Source of the DNA: Thermoleophilia bacterium
Lineage (GTDB): Bacteria > Actinomycetota > Thermoleophilia > Miltoncostaeales > Miltoncostaeaceae
Reading direction: 5' to 3'
DNA: 64,000 nucleotides
NCBI GenBank assembly: GCA_009694365.1
Contig: SHVE01000007.1
Location: 17,300 to 81,299 of the forward strand
Within the stretch, counting starts at the first letter, position 1. Each line of letters begins with the position of its first letter. Under the pieces are notes generated by a model, which did not search any database, had not been told where the DNA came from, and saw nothing but the letters and a program-made list of their open reading frames with translations. Made by a program: the position numbers and the translations under genes. Positions 48,060-56,390 of the stretch are shown here, piece by piece.

Positions 48060-48334
48060 GATGCGCTTCCTCCATCCTCGGCGGGGCGCGTCCTCATCGC
48101 TTCCACCTCAAGCTTGAGCCGCTCTCGCATGGCGGCGCGATCCGAAGCGAACTGCAACTGCATCGCCTCTGCCGCCCTCGCTTCCTCCGACCGTAAGCGG
48201 AGGCGTCCATCGGTCGCTGCCTCGAGCGCCCGAACGATGTAGGCGTTGCGAGTAATGCCCCGACGGGCCGCCGCATCATCCACGGTATCCAGGAGTGACT
48301 GGGAAACGCTGGCCGAAGCGATACGTCGCGGCAT
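48056..48334 (-). CDS. Ribbon-helix-helix-like DNA-binding protein
   Basis: 92 residues. RIASASVSQSLLDTVDDAAARRGITRNAYIVRALEAA has the strand-helix-helix layout of RHH (MetJ/Arc, CopG-type) antitoxins and repressors: an alternating N-terminal strand, a helix with a 'dd.a...g.sr...i..al' pattern. The remaining 45 residues are a charged helix (RLRLRSEEARAAEAMQLQFASDRAAM). It is first of a two-gene unit with the zinc-ribbon protein. No known toxin accompanies it. Confidence 0.6.
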   Translation of the reverse strand: MPRRIASASVSQSLLDTVDDAAARRGITRNAYIVRALEAATDGRLRLRSEEARAAEAMQLQFASDRAAMRERLKLEVEAMRTRPAEDGGSAS

Positions 48335-48978
48335 GTGACCTGTGTATCAGCTCCCCGACGTTGAGGCACATCAAGCGCACAGGAGTTGATCCAGCAGTCC
48401 ACCGGAGGTCGGCCAAAGGACAACTCGAGACCGAGCGCCACACTCACCCCTCGTAGGGTTCGAGGACAACGGCTGACCCGAGGCGTACTGCCCCCGGTGA
48501 GGGAGACAGAACGCGACGACGTGTCCTCGCTGGGACTGAGGAATCCGTGTGCCGCCGGCGCGGAGGCTCAAACGGTGCCAGATACCTGCTTCCCCACCGT
48601 CCCCGCAACGTCGCGGGTGATCGCTCTCCGCCTGCCACCCCTCACGGGGTCAGGACTATGAAGTCGTACCGGGCCAGCACGACTCTGGAGGCTGTGGACC
48701 CCTTCGTGCTCATCGGCGCACGTTGCACAGGCGGGTACGGCTCTTGGGGGGACGCGGCTGCCTCGGGGGTCCACTCGGCATCGACCGTCGCGCATGGGCG
48801 AACGCGGTTACGCGTCGGCGACCTCCTTCGCGTCGCTACTGAGATCGCGCCCCCTGTTGCTGGGGGGCGTGATGACCCCTGCGGGTTGGACGGCGGGTAC
48901 GACGAGCGGCGGAAGCGCGATGCCCTTGTTGCCATTCGGGACGAAGAACGAAGGTGTGCCGGAGTGTCGGCATGAACC
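48335..48978. other. Gene-poor accessory stretch
   Basis: 644 bases with short conflicting open frames on both strands, none with a good start or recognisable domain. A minus-strand frame ending SRVVLARYDFIVLTP (near 48660) and a plus-strand frame near 48860-48980 look locally protein-like. It is probably a mosaic of degraded genes. Confidence 0.4.
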
Positions 48979-49260
48979 GTGACGAATACACTCGCCCGGA
49001 TGAGCACGCAGGCCTCAGCCGGAGGAATCGAGGATGTCGTCTACGCAGTGGACGGTCTGGCGGAAGCGCTCGGGAATATTCAGGGCGCAAACGACGTTCG
49101 CCGCATGGTCTTCTCGAAGGGCGAGAACACGCGGCACATCCGTCTTGAGCAGGTGCTCCAGCGGTGGCCGATTCTGTCTGAGGACTGGGCACGGAAGATC
49201 GAGGACACGCGTATCTCGTCCGTCGATCGCACCCCCGGTGCGGCCACCTTCGGGCGCTGA
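48979..49260 (+). CDS. Hypothetical protein, 93 residues
   Basis: Not recognised. A soluble helical protein: GGIEDVVYAVDGLAEALGNI, DVRRMVFSKGENTRHIRLEQVLQRWPIL, then SEDWARKIEDTRIS. GTG 48979 is used (ATG 49000 is the alternative), and no clear ribosome binding site is seen. It ends 21 bases before tRNA-Leu on the same strand. It appears to be real by its codon pattern, and belongs to the accessory patch. Confidence 0.5.
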   Translation: MTNTLARMSTQASAGGIEDVVYAVDGLAEALGNIQGANDVRRMVFSKGENTRHIRLEQVLQRWPILSEDWARKIEDTRISSVDRTPGAATFGR

Positions 49261-49281
49261 GGATGACCTGTGTGTGCTCGG

Positions 49282-49364
49282 GCCGGAGTGGCGGAATGGT
49301 AGACGCGGGGGACTTAAAATCCCCGGCCCCTCGGGGCATGCGGGTTCGAATCCCGCCTCCGGCT
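49282..49364 (+). tRNA. tRNA-Leu (UAA)
   Basis: 83 nt with long variable arm (GGCCCCTCGGGGCATG), as required for Leu. Acceptor arms GCCGGAG and CTCCGGC pair fully, the anticodon loop is CTTAAAA, and the T arm is GCGGGTTCGAATCCCGC. The discriminator base after CTCCGGC is T rather than the A normally used by leucyl-tRNA synthetase, and CCA is not encoded. Either an unusual tRNA or one drifting toward loss. Confidence 0.9.
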
Positions 49365-49550
49365 CCTCACAATCCCGTATCGGCATGCGATTCCGGGGTG
49401 TCAGGTGGCCGACGTCTCGCACCGCATTCCTCACGACCGGTGGTTCGGTCTACGCGTTCGCACGGAACGCCGTCCCGTCGCTTCCCGCCGACGTCACGCG
49501 TGAACGCTCGACGTCGCGACTCGGACGTCGTGGTGATGAGCGAGACAGCG

Positions 49551-49587
49551 CTCCCGCACGCCGGCCACTGTGGCCGGCGTGCGGGAG
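49551..49587 (-). terminator. Perfect 18-bp inverted repeat after the HU gene
   Basis: CTCCCGCACGCCGGCCAC (49551-49568) and its complement (49570-49587) are separated by one base, giving a long GC-rich hairpin 12 bases beyond the HU stop codon. No T-tract. It could serve transcripts from both sides. Confidence 0.65.
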
Positions 49588-49599
49588 TACGTCACATCA

Positions 49600-49878
49600 T
49601 CAACCGGCGACTGAACGCTTGAGCTGCGCGCCAGCCGAGAATCTCGGAACCGTGCGGGCCGAGATTTGGATCTTGTTGCCAGGGTTGCGGGGGTCGACGC
49701 CCTCACGGGCGGCACGGTACGACACGGAAAACTTGCCGAAGCCGGAGAACTGGACCACGTCTCTGGCTTTAAGGGCGAGCTCGATCTCATCTAGAACGCC
49801 CTGTACTGCACGGGCTGCCTGCTCATTGGTGAGGTCGGCTGCGCGCGCGACACGCTTGACGAAGTCGGCCTTGGTCAT
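49600..49878 (-). CDS. hup: HU-family histone-like DNA-binding protein
   Basis: 92 residues. MTKADFVKRVARAADLTNEQ is the HU N-terminal helix pair; VVQFSGFGKFSVSYRAAREGVDPRNPGNKIQI carries the GFGkF motif and the DNA-binding arm with the RNPxTG-like tip (RNPGNK); TVPRFSAGAQLK ends it. Unlike HupB of mycobacteria or HupS of Streptomyces there is no Lys/Ala-rich C-terminal tail, so it is the short, E. coli-like type. ATG 49878 has AGGAG 5-6 bases upstream. Confidence 0.95.
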   Translation of the reverse strand: MTKADFVKRVARAADLTNEQAARAVQGVLDEIELALKARDVVQFSGFGKFSVSYRAAREGVDPRNPGNKIQISARTVPRFSAGAQLKRSVAG

Positions 49879-50010
49879 GGATCTCCTCGCTTCAGTGACC
49901 TCCGAACGGAGGCTGCAGCGTTCGCTGCGAAGTAGGGATGACGCTACCAATGGCTCCGGACGCGTTGTGGTGGTCAGAGCCGCCATTCGATCGTGTCAGG
50001 GAGTTGCGTG

Positions 50011-50658
50011 ATGTTCCGCCGCCCCTACGCGCGAATTGACGTGGTGCTACTCGCTGCTGGACGCGCTGCCGTACGAGTGGACTTCCCAGCGGGCGGGACC
50101 GGGCGCGGCGAGCCCGCCGACCGGCTCGACGTGGTGCTGGGTCTCCTCGCGTGGACCATGCATCGCACTCATGAATCGCGGGGCCCTGCGGTGTCCGACT
50201 CCATCCGCGTTCTCGCCTCGGCCGTGGCGGACAGCGCGGATGGGTCCCTCCCGGCCGGGACCGTGCGCGGCGCCTCGCGGTCACAGGGGCAGATGGATGT
50301 GGTGTTGGAGAACTGGCCCTCCGGACGCGGCGGTGCATACGTGAGGCTGGACCTCGTGCCGTCCGCCGTGGGGCCGGTGCCAGTTCTTCGAGGGTCACCG
50401 GCCCCCGCCATCCTCGGAATCGCCGCGCTCGCGGCCGGGGCGTGGGACTGCGCGGTGGAGGATCTCCATGGGAGGCTGGCGCTGGCGCTCTGTATGGAAG
50501 GGATTGTCGCGTGGTACGGCGAGGCCCATCGCATGTCGCCGCCGCGTGACGCCGTCGAGTTCGCCCGCACGCACGCACTCGATCGTCTCGTTATGGCCGG
50601 TCGTGCCATACCGGCGCCGCTCGCGGGAACGCCGGAGCAGGACGCCGACCCCGTCTAG
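50011..50658 (+). CDS. Hypothetical protein, 215 residues
   Basis: No family recognised. A soluble alpha/beta protein with RIDVVLLAAGRAAVRVDFPA near the N-terminus and a repeated-looking segment about 85 residues later (MDVVLENWPSGRGGAYVRLDL); the similarity (DVVL...VRvD) hints at an internal duplication. GGGAG sits 8 bases before ATG 50011. It is divergent from HU and its stop codon interlocks with that of the converging acs gene (CTAG). Confidence 0.6.
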   Translation: MFRRPYARIDVVLLAAGRAAVRVDFPAGGTGRGEPADRLDVVLGLLAWTMHRTHESRGPAVSDSIRVLASAVADSADGSLPAGTVRGASRSQGQMDVVLENWPSGRGGAYVRLDLVPSAVGPVPVLRGSPAPAILGIAALAAGAWDCAVEDLHGRLALALCMEGIVAWYGEAHRMSPPRDAVEFARTHALDRLVMAGRAIPAPLAGTPEQDADPV

Positions 50659-52616
50659 TCCTCCTGGTGCCGGTTCTCCATCGCCATCTCAGCGATGGCC
50701 GTCACCATCTCCGCGTTGGCGAGCGTCGTTACGTCCCCCAACTGGCGTTGCTCCGACACATCCCGCAGCAGCCGACGCATGATCTTGCCGGATCGCGTTT
50801 TGGGCAGATCGGACGTGAGGACGATCGATTTCGGTTTGGCGATCGATCCGATCTTTTTCGCCACGTGGTTGCGGAGGTCGGCGATGAGTGCGTCGTCGCC
50901 GTGGAATCCATCGCGCAGGGTGACGAACGCGGCGATCGCCTCACCGGTCACCTCGTCGGCACGCCCCACAACCGCCGCCTCGGCGACGGCGGGGTGGTCC
51001 ACGAGGGCACTCTCGATTTCGATGGTCGAGAGCCGGTGCCCGGACACGTTCATGACGTCGTCGATGCGCCCGAGCAGCCAGTAATCCCCGTCGTCGTCCA
51101 CGCGGCAGCCATCCCCGGCGAGGTAGAGACCCGGAAAGCGCGCCCAGTAGGTGGACACGTACCGGTCGTCATCACCGAGGATCGTGCGGAGCATCGACGG
51201 CCACGGATTTGTGAGCACCAAGAATCCTCCCCCGCCCGGTGGGACGTCCTGGCCGTCCTCTCCCACGATGCGCGCACCGATTCCAGGAAGGGGACGTGAG
51301 GCCGAGCCGGGTTTGAGGGTGGACAGCGCAGGGAGCGGGCTGATCATGATGCTGCCGGTTTCGGTCTGCCACCAGGTGTCCACCACCGGGGCCGTCCCCC
51401 CGCCGATCACATTCCGGTACCACTCCCAGGCCTCGGGATTGATGGGCTCCCCGACACTTCCGAGTAGGCGAATGCTCGATAGGTCGTGGCGCCCCGGGAA
51501 CGCGTCGCCCCACTTCATGAACGTACGGATCGCCGTGGGGGCGGTGTAGAGGATGGTCACGCCGTAGCGCGCGATGATGTCCCACCACCGGTCGCGGTCG
51601 GGGAACGACGGTGCGCCCTCGTACATGACGCTGGTGGCGCCGTTCGCGAGCGGTCCGTAGACGATGTACGAGTGGCCGGTGACCCACCCCACGTCAGCCG
51701 CGCACCAGAACACGTCGTCATCCCGGAGGTCGAACACCATGCGGTGGGTCGCTGCCGCTCCCGTGAGGTACCCACCGCTCGTGTGCACGATGCCCTTGGG
51801 TTTGCCGGTCGTCCCCGAGGTGTAGAGGGCGAAGAGCATTTGCTCGGCGTCCATGGGCTCCGGTGGGCAGTCGGTGCTTGCGGCCGCCTCCACCTCATGG
51901 AACCACACGTCCCGCTCTGGGTTCCAGGTGATCTGTCCGCCGGTGCGCCGGACCACCACGCAGTGGTGCACGTCGGGCGACTCGTCCAGCGCCGCGTCGG
52001 CCTGATTCTTGAGGACGATCTCCGTTCCGGCCCGCCACCCCCCGTCCTGCGTCACGAGGACGGTGGCCGCGAAGTCGATCAATCGGTCCCGGAGGGCCTC
52101 CCCCGAGAAGCCGCCGAACACCACCGTGTGGGCGGCGCCGATGCGTGCGCAGGCGAGCATCGCCACCACGGTTTCGGGGACCATGCCCATGTAGATGGCC
52201 ACGCGCCCACCGCGTCCCACGCCCATGTCCTTGAGGGCGTTCGCGAAGCGGCACACCCGGGCGTGCAGGTCGCGGTAGGTGATGGTCAGTACGTCGCCCG
52301 GCTCGCCTTCCCAGTGGAGGGCCACGCGCTCGCCCCGTTCCGCTAGGTGCCGGTCAAGGCAGTTGGCGGAGACGTTCAGCGTGCCGCCGGTGAACCAGCG
52401 GTAGAAGGGGGCGTCATCATCGTCGAGAGTCCGGGTCCAAGGCGTATCCCAGGTGAGATGACGGGCTTGCTCCTCCCACCACGCGAGCGGATCGGCGTCG
52501 GCCCGCGCGTAGACACCGGGGTCGTTCAACGCTGCGGAGGTCGTTATCGCCGACGGTGGCGGGTACCGCTCACCATCTTCCTGCAGCGCGCTGATCGCGG
52601 GTCCGTTGCGGCTCAC
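50655..52616 (-). CDS. acs: Acetyl-CoA synthetase (AMP-forming)
   Basis: 653 residues, ANL superfamily. It activates acetate to acetyl-CoA. The N-terminal ACAS_N region has WWEEQARHLTWDTPW and FTGGTLNVSANCLDRHL; the P-loop is LYTSGTTGKPKGIVHTSGGY; WCAADVGWVTGHSYIVYGPL is specific for acetyl-CoA synthetases (the Trp that limits the acyl pocket is in DTWWQTETGS); YLAGDGCRVDDDGDYWLLGRIDDVMNVSGHR is the hinge, and LPKTRSGKIMRRLLR holds the catalytic lysine that is acetylated for control. GTG 52616 has GGAGG 6 bases before it. Confidence 0.96.
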   Translation of the reverse strand: MSRNGPAISALQEDGERYPPPSAITTSAALNDPGVYARADADPLAWWEEQARHLTWDTPWTRTLDDDDAPFYRWFTGGTLNVSANCLDRHLAERGERVALHWEGEPGDVLTITYRDLHARVCRFANALKDMGVGRGGRVAIYMGMVPETVVAMLACARIGAAHTVVFGGFSGEALRDRLIDFAATVLVTQDGGWRAGTEIVLKNQADAALDESPDVHHCVVVRRTGGQITWNPERDVWFHEVEAAASTDCPPEPMDAEQMLFALYTSGTTGKPKGIVHTSGGYLTGAAATHRMVFDLRDDDVFWCAADVGWVTGHSYIVYGPLANGATSVMYEGAPSFPDRDRWWDIIARYGVTILYTAPTAIRTFMKWGDAFPGRHDLSSIRLLGSVGEPINPEAWEWYRNVIGGGTAPVVDTWWQTETGSIMISPLPALSTLKPGSASRPLPGIGARIVGEDGQDVPPGGGGFLVLTNPWPSMLRTILGDDDRYVSTYWARFPGLYLAGDGCRVDDDGDYWLLGRIDDVMNVSGHRLSTIEIESALVDHPAVAEAAVVGRADEVTGEAIAAFVTLRDGFHGDDALIADLRNHVAKKIGSIAKPKSIVLTSDLPKTRSGKIMRRLLRDVSEQRQLGDVTTLANAEMVTAIAEMAMENRHQED

Positions 52617-52742
52617 GTCTGTCCTCCAATGCCGGTCCGAGGCTGGCCTGCGGGTAGTGTACGCACGGTCCAGCACCACCGATCGGCGATATCCGGCGGA
52701 GGCCACGATGTACAGGCACGTCGACATGGTGGGCGGCGAGTG

Positions 52743-53033
52743 ATGGCGGAGTACACGCCGGGCGGCGGTGGAGTTTCCGCCATCGGGGCCCGCGACGTGC
52801 GGTTCCGGGCCGTTCTGTCGCGCTGGCCGGTGGTTGGCGAGCCGTGGGCGCAGGCGCTCGAGCGCCGCCGCATCCAAGCCGTGGAGGACGTCTACGTGTC
52901 CCCCGGAGCCAAGGTGGGGGCGAACGTCGCTGCGCAGGGCATCACGGCGCTTCAAGCGATCAACCGCGCCCTAGGGCTTCCGGACGATGACGGCGTGGTC
53001 CCGGGAGTGGAGCAGCGCCCCGGAAACGGATGA
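52743..53033 (+). CDS. Hypothetical protein, 96 residues
   Basis: Unrecognised. RDVRFRAVLSRWPVVGEPWAQALERRRIQAVEDVYVSPGAKVGANVAAQGITALQAINRALGLP looks like a compact helical protein with no membrane part. ATG 52743 is the chosen start; a continuous frame upstream antisense to acs is not used. It is divergent from acs, and its stop codon directly abuts the stop of the VanW gene. Confidence 0.5.
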   Translation: MAEYTPGGGGVSAIGARDVRFRAVLSRWPVVGEPWAQALERRRIQAVEDVYVSPGAKVGANVAAQGITALQAINRALGLPDDDGVVPGVEQRPGNG

Positions 53034-54722
53034 TCAGTCGTCGGGCGTGGCCGGGATCTGTGCGCCGGGGGTCCCCGCGGCGACCCCGATTATCTTGGGA
53101 GGTGCCAGATAGACAGTCCGAAAGGCATCCTCGCCGAGAAGTTCCGACCCGCTGTAGACCGTGCGCGTCACCCGGACGCTGAATCCCTCACCACCGTTGG
53201 TCACCACGATCTCCTCGCCGGGTGCGATCCCGTTGGTGACGACTCGTCGTTCCACCGCCGTGGTCCGTTTGTACGGCGCACTCGTTTCGGTCTCCACCCG
53301 GCGGTCGAACGAGGTGGAGTAGATGGCAATGGTGATGCTGTCCGCCCCCGTCCAAACGCGCACCAGCGCGGAGGCGGCCCAGTTGTTGGTGACGATCAGA
53401 TCCGGAGTCGTCCACGACACCGTGGCCTCACGGCCCGCGGGGTAGCGGGCGATGTAGAACTGGTGCGCGGTGTGCGTGGTGAGCGCGAAACCTGCGAAGA
53501 ATGCGGCATTGAAGAGGGTGGTTGCCACCTGTGACACGCCACCGCCGACGGACTCCACATGAAGCCCGTCGGCCAGCATCGGGGCCCGGACGAACCCACG
53601 ATCCTCGGTACGGCGACCAAGCACCGCGTTCAGCGAGAGTTTGCCGTTCGGCGGGATAATGGTGCCGTTCAGGATCGCCCCGGCCCGTCGGATGTTGGTC
53701 ACGCGTGGCTGACCCGGCGAATACGCGGTGGTGAAGGAGCCGACCTCCTCCGTGATTCCGAGTTGTTCGGCTTTCGCCGTGGTGAACACCGGATTCACGT
53801 CGATGAACGCGGATGGCACAGGACGCTTCTCTGTCAAGAGCCCATCGGCGACGCGCGTAGTATCGACCATGCGCCCGTTCACCGACGGTACGATCACGAC
53901 CCGTTTCCCGCGGATGGCGAAGCGTGCGGGACTGGGCACCGACGACCCCGTTGGGTAGGCCACGAGAAGTGCACGCCTCAGGTGGTTACCCGAGATGCGC
54001 AGGCCCTCAGGTGTGAACCGCATGGCCGACGCCACATCGGTCGGTGCCAACCTAGTCGTGACCTTGGCCACCACAACGGTGGATCCACGGCGCAGCACCT
54101 CATCCGCTTGGTGCACCTGAGCCGTGGCCGCCTCCGTAGTCAGTTGTGGCGTTGTCGCCCGGATGGGAAGCGTGATGAACGAGGGCATACTCGCGAGGTC
54201 CGCCGTGAGGATGCGAGCGAGGGCCGTACGGTCGAGCATTCGGCCGGGCCGGGCCCCCGCGACGGTGAATGTGGTCAGGTTCACCGATACCACAGCGTTC
54301 TCCTCAGCGCGGTCGATCTGGTCCGCGAGGTTGGCGATCCATCCCGTGAGGGCACCCGTGCGGTAGGTGACGGGGAGTGGAACGGTGCGGGGATCCCGCC
54401 CGGTGATTCGTCGGATACCCCGGACGAGGCGGTTGGGGGAGGCATCCTCGGCGGCACGCAGCGCCTCACTCACGTCGACGGTCCCTCCGATGGACGCGAC
54501 CGTGATGCTGGCGACCACGCCGTCACTGGTCTGGAGCGCGATCGCCCGCTGCTCGAGATCCGCCGCCCGCCGCTCGACCGCCGTCCTCACTTGGTCCGGG
54601 GCCCCGCTGGCGTCCACGCCGGCGATCGTCACCTGGGGTCCGAGGCCGCTCCCTCCTCCTGCGAGTATGAGAATCGCCAGCATGAGTCCCACCAGCACGG
54701 TGCCGATGGCGATGCGTTTCAT
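53034..54722 (-). CDS. VanW/G5-domain envelope protein
   Basis: 562 residues. RIAIGTVLVGLMLAILILAG is a single N-terminal membrane helix, so the rest is outside the cell. Two peptidoglycan-binding-4-like domains occupy about residues 40-290. The VanW core is about 325-465 (GSFTTAYSPGQPRVTNIRRAG, NGKLSLNAVLGRRTEDRGFVRAPML, GGGVSQVATTLFNAAFFAG, diagnostic). A G5 domain follows (RRVVTNGIAPGEEIVVTNGGEGFSVRVTRTVY). Such proteins are thought to bind peptidoglycan; no vancomycin-resistance function is implied. ATG 54722 is the start before the helix; GTG 54824 would add a Pro/Arg-rich cytoplasmic tail and is possible. Confidence 0.88.
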   Translation of the reverse strand: MKRIAIGTVLVGLMLAILILAGGGSGLGPQVTIAGVDASGAPDQVRTAVERRAADLEQRAIALQTSDGVVASITVASIGGTVDVSEALRAAEDASPNRLVRGIRRITGRDPRTVPLPVTYRTGALTGWIANLADQIDRAEENAVVSVNLTTFTVAGARPGRMLDRTALARILTADLASMPSFITLPIRATTPQLTTEAATAQVHQADEVLRRGSTVVVAKVTTRLAPTDVASAMRFTPEGLRISGNHLRRALLVAYPTGSSVPSPARFAIRGKRVVIVPSVNGRMVDTTRVADGLLTEKRPVPSAFIDVNPVFTTAKAEQLGITEEVGSFTTAYSPGQPRVTNIRRAGAILNGTIIPPNGKLSLNAVLGRRTEDRGFVRAPMLADGLHVESVGGGVSQVATTLFNAAFFAGFALTTHTAHQFYIARYPAGREATVSWTTPDLIVTNNWAASALVRVWTGADSITIAIYSTSFDRRVETETSAPYKRTTAVERRVVTNGIAPGEEIVVTNGGEGFSVRVTRTVYSGSELLGEDAFRTVYLAPPKIIGVAAGTPGAQIPATPDD

Positions 54723-55049
54723 GCGCGGTGTACGTGACCGCGGCGGCCGAACCCCGGATCTCGCGCGTTGCCGACGGTCCCGCGATGACGCGGGCGGCTG
54801 CCTTGGCCGGTGGCGCCCGGTCACGCTGTCACCCGGTGGGTGCTCGGGCGGACAGCGCACAGGGCGGTCGTCGGCCGGGGGCCGGTTGCGCGACCGCGTG
54901 TGCGGTGAGATGTTTCGTGGCGTCGCATCGGATATTCGAAGGGGTTCTGGTGCCGGCCGCTCGCCGCGTCTCCCGTGACCCCGCGCAGGGCGGCCGCGGG
55001 GTCATCATCGGTGTCACAGTGGCGGCGGGAGACTATGCCACGGCAACGT
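54723..55049. other. Spacer between hpnE and the VanW gene
   Basis: 327 bases. It contains the hairpin at 54977-55003; the part nearest VanW may encode its cytoplasmic tail. No separate gene is supported. Confidence 0.45.
54977..55003 (-). terminator. Hairpin after hpnE
   Basis: GACCCCGCG and CGCGGGGTC (9 bp) around a 9-base loop, about 50 bases beyond the hopanoid operon's last stop codon. Confidence 0.5.
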
Positions 55050-56390
55050 CTACGAACCAGATGGTGAGTTGTCGTCCAGTGCTCGGTCGATTTCCCGTAT
55101 CGCCACGAGCCCACTCCGCACCGCACCTTCCATCGTCGCGGGCCACCCGGTGGCGGTCCAGTTGCCGGCCAGCACCACGCCCGGGACCGGGGTACGGGCA
55201 CCCGGCCGACGCGCTGCCTGGCCGGGTGCGTGCGCGAAGGTGGCGTGGGCCTCCTTCGTCACGGCGGACGCCGTGAGGACGGCACCGGTGGCGGAGGGGA
55301 AGAGCGCACGGACCTCGTCGTCCATTGTGGCGACGAGGTCCCGACGGGGGACGCCCATCTGCTCACGCGCCGCGGAGAGAGACAGGGCGATGTGCTGGCC
55401 CGGCCCGCTGTCGCCGGTGATGGCCGTCCGATCGAACATCCACTGCACCGGGCTGTCCACGACGGCCAGGATGGGGCGATCCAGCACCGGGCGGTCGTAC
55501 CAGAGGTGCACGCCGACGATGGGGGACTCGCCGAGGTCCGGATCGTGCGGGAGGGCCTCCGGGCACACCCGATGCGTGCGCCCGGGCGGCAGGGCAAGCA
55601 CCACGGCATCGGCGGCGAGATGACGCCCGTCGTCGAGGGTGGCGCCAGCGGCGGATGCACGCGTGACGGACCGTCCGGTGACGACCTGTCCCCCGAGGCG
55701 GGTGATGTGCTGGCGCGCAGGGGCGTCCACCAGGTGCGAGAGCCCCGTACGGGCCCACCCGATCGCCGAACCGCCACGCGTGCGCATGAGGCCTTCCACC
55801 AGCACGAACGCGGCGAGCGCGGCCGATACGCGGTCGGACCGGTCGTTGCAGGTGGGCGTCACGATGACATCCCAGAAGCGCTCGATACTCGCATCCCCCT
55901 GACCATGGGCGCGTAGCCAGTCGCCGAACGAGACGTCGTCGAGAGACGCCCGCCCGCGCTCGCCCATGAGCGCAAGCGCCGTGAGGGCGCGCAGCGCCCG
56001 GGACCGCTCGCCACGCGACAGCAGGCCGTATCGCGCGAAGGCCGGACCCATATGGAGGGGCGCGGGCAGCCGGTGTGCGGCGAGTACCCCGTGGGTGCCC
56101 GCGCGGTCGCGCACGTCCAGGCGCAGTGCCGGCTGCATGGTGGTGAGACCGATGGTCCCGAGACGGGTCAGCAGTGCGATGTAGGCGGTACAGCACCCCA
56201 GGTGCACATGCTGGCCGTTGTCCAGCTCCACCCCCGTGTGAGGTTCGGTGAACGAGAAGGCTTTTCCGCCGAGAAAGGGTCGGCGCTCCACGAGGGTGAC
56301 CACTGCGCCCCGTGACGACGCCTCCACGGCCGCTGTGATGCCCGCGAGGCCACCACCCACCACCACCACGCGTGCGCCGCGCAGGGTCAT
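55050..56390 (-). CDS. hpnE: HpnE, hydroxysqualene dehydroxylase (FAD)
   Basis: 446 residues, amine-oxidase/phytoene-desaturase fold. RVVVVGGGLAGITAAVEASSRGAVVTLVERRPFLGGKAFSF is the FAD site, DNGQHVHLGCCTAYIALL is the HpnE-specific second motif, and VVLAGNWTATGWPATMEGAVRSGLVAI is the C-terminal flavin motif. HpnE removes the hydroxyl of hydroxysqualene to give squalene. Its ATG overlaps the hpnD stop (ATGA). It is last of the operon and is followed by a hairpin. Confidence 0.92.
   Translation of the reverse strand: MTLRGARVVVVGGGLAGITAAVEASSRGAVVTLVERRPFLGGKAFSFTEPHTGVELDNGQHVHLGCCTAYIALLTRLGTIGLTTMQPALRLDVRDRAGTHGVLAAHRLPAPLHMGPAFARYGLLSRGERSRALRALTALALMGERGRASLDDVSFGDWLRAHGQGDASIERFWDVIVTPTCNDRSDRVSAALAAFVLVEGLMRTRGGSAIGWARTGLSHLVDAPARQHITRLGGQVVTGRSVTRASAAGATLDDGRHLAADAVVLALPPGRTHRVCPEALPHDPDLGESPIVGVHLWYDRPVLDRPILAVVDSPVQWMFDRTAITGDSGPGQHIALSLSAAREQMGVPRRDLVATMDDEVRALFPSATGAVLTASAVTKEAHATFAHAPGQAARRPGARTPVPGVVLAGNWTATGWPATMEGAVRSGLVAIREIDRALDDNSPSGS

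Noticed and set aside
54821..55201. 126-codon minus-strand open frame after hpnE
   Set aside because: Crosses the hpnE end and a terminator hairpin with no start signal.
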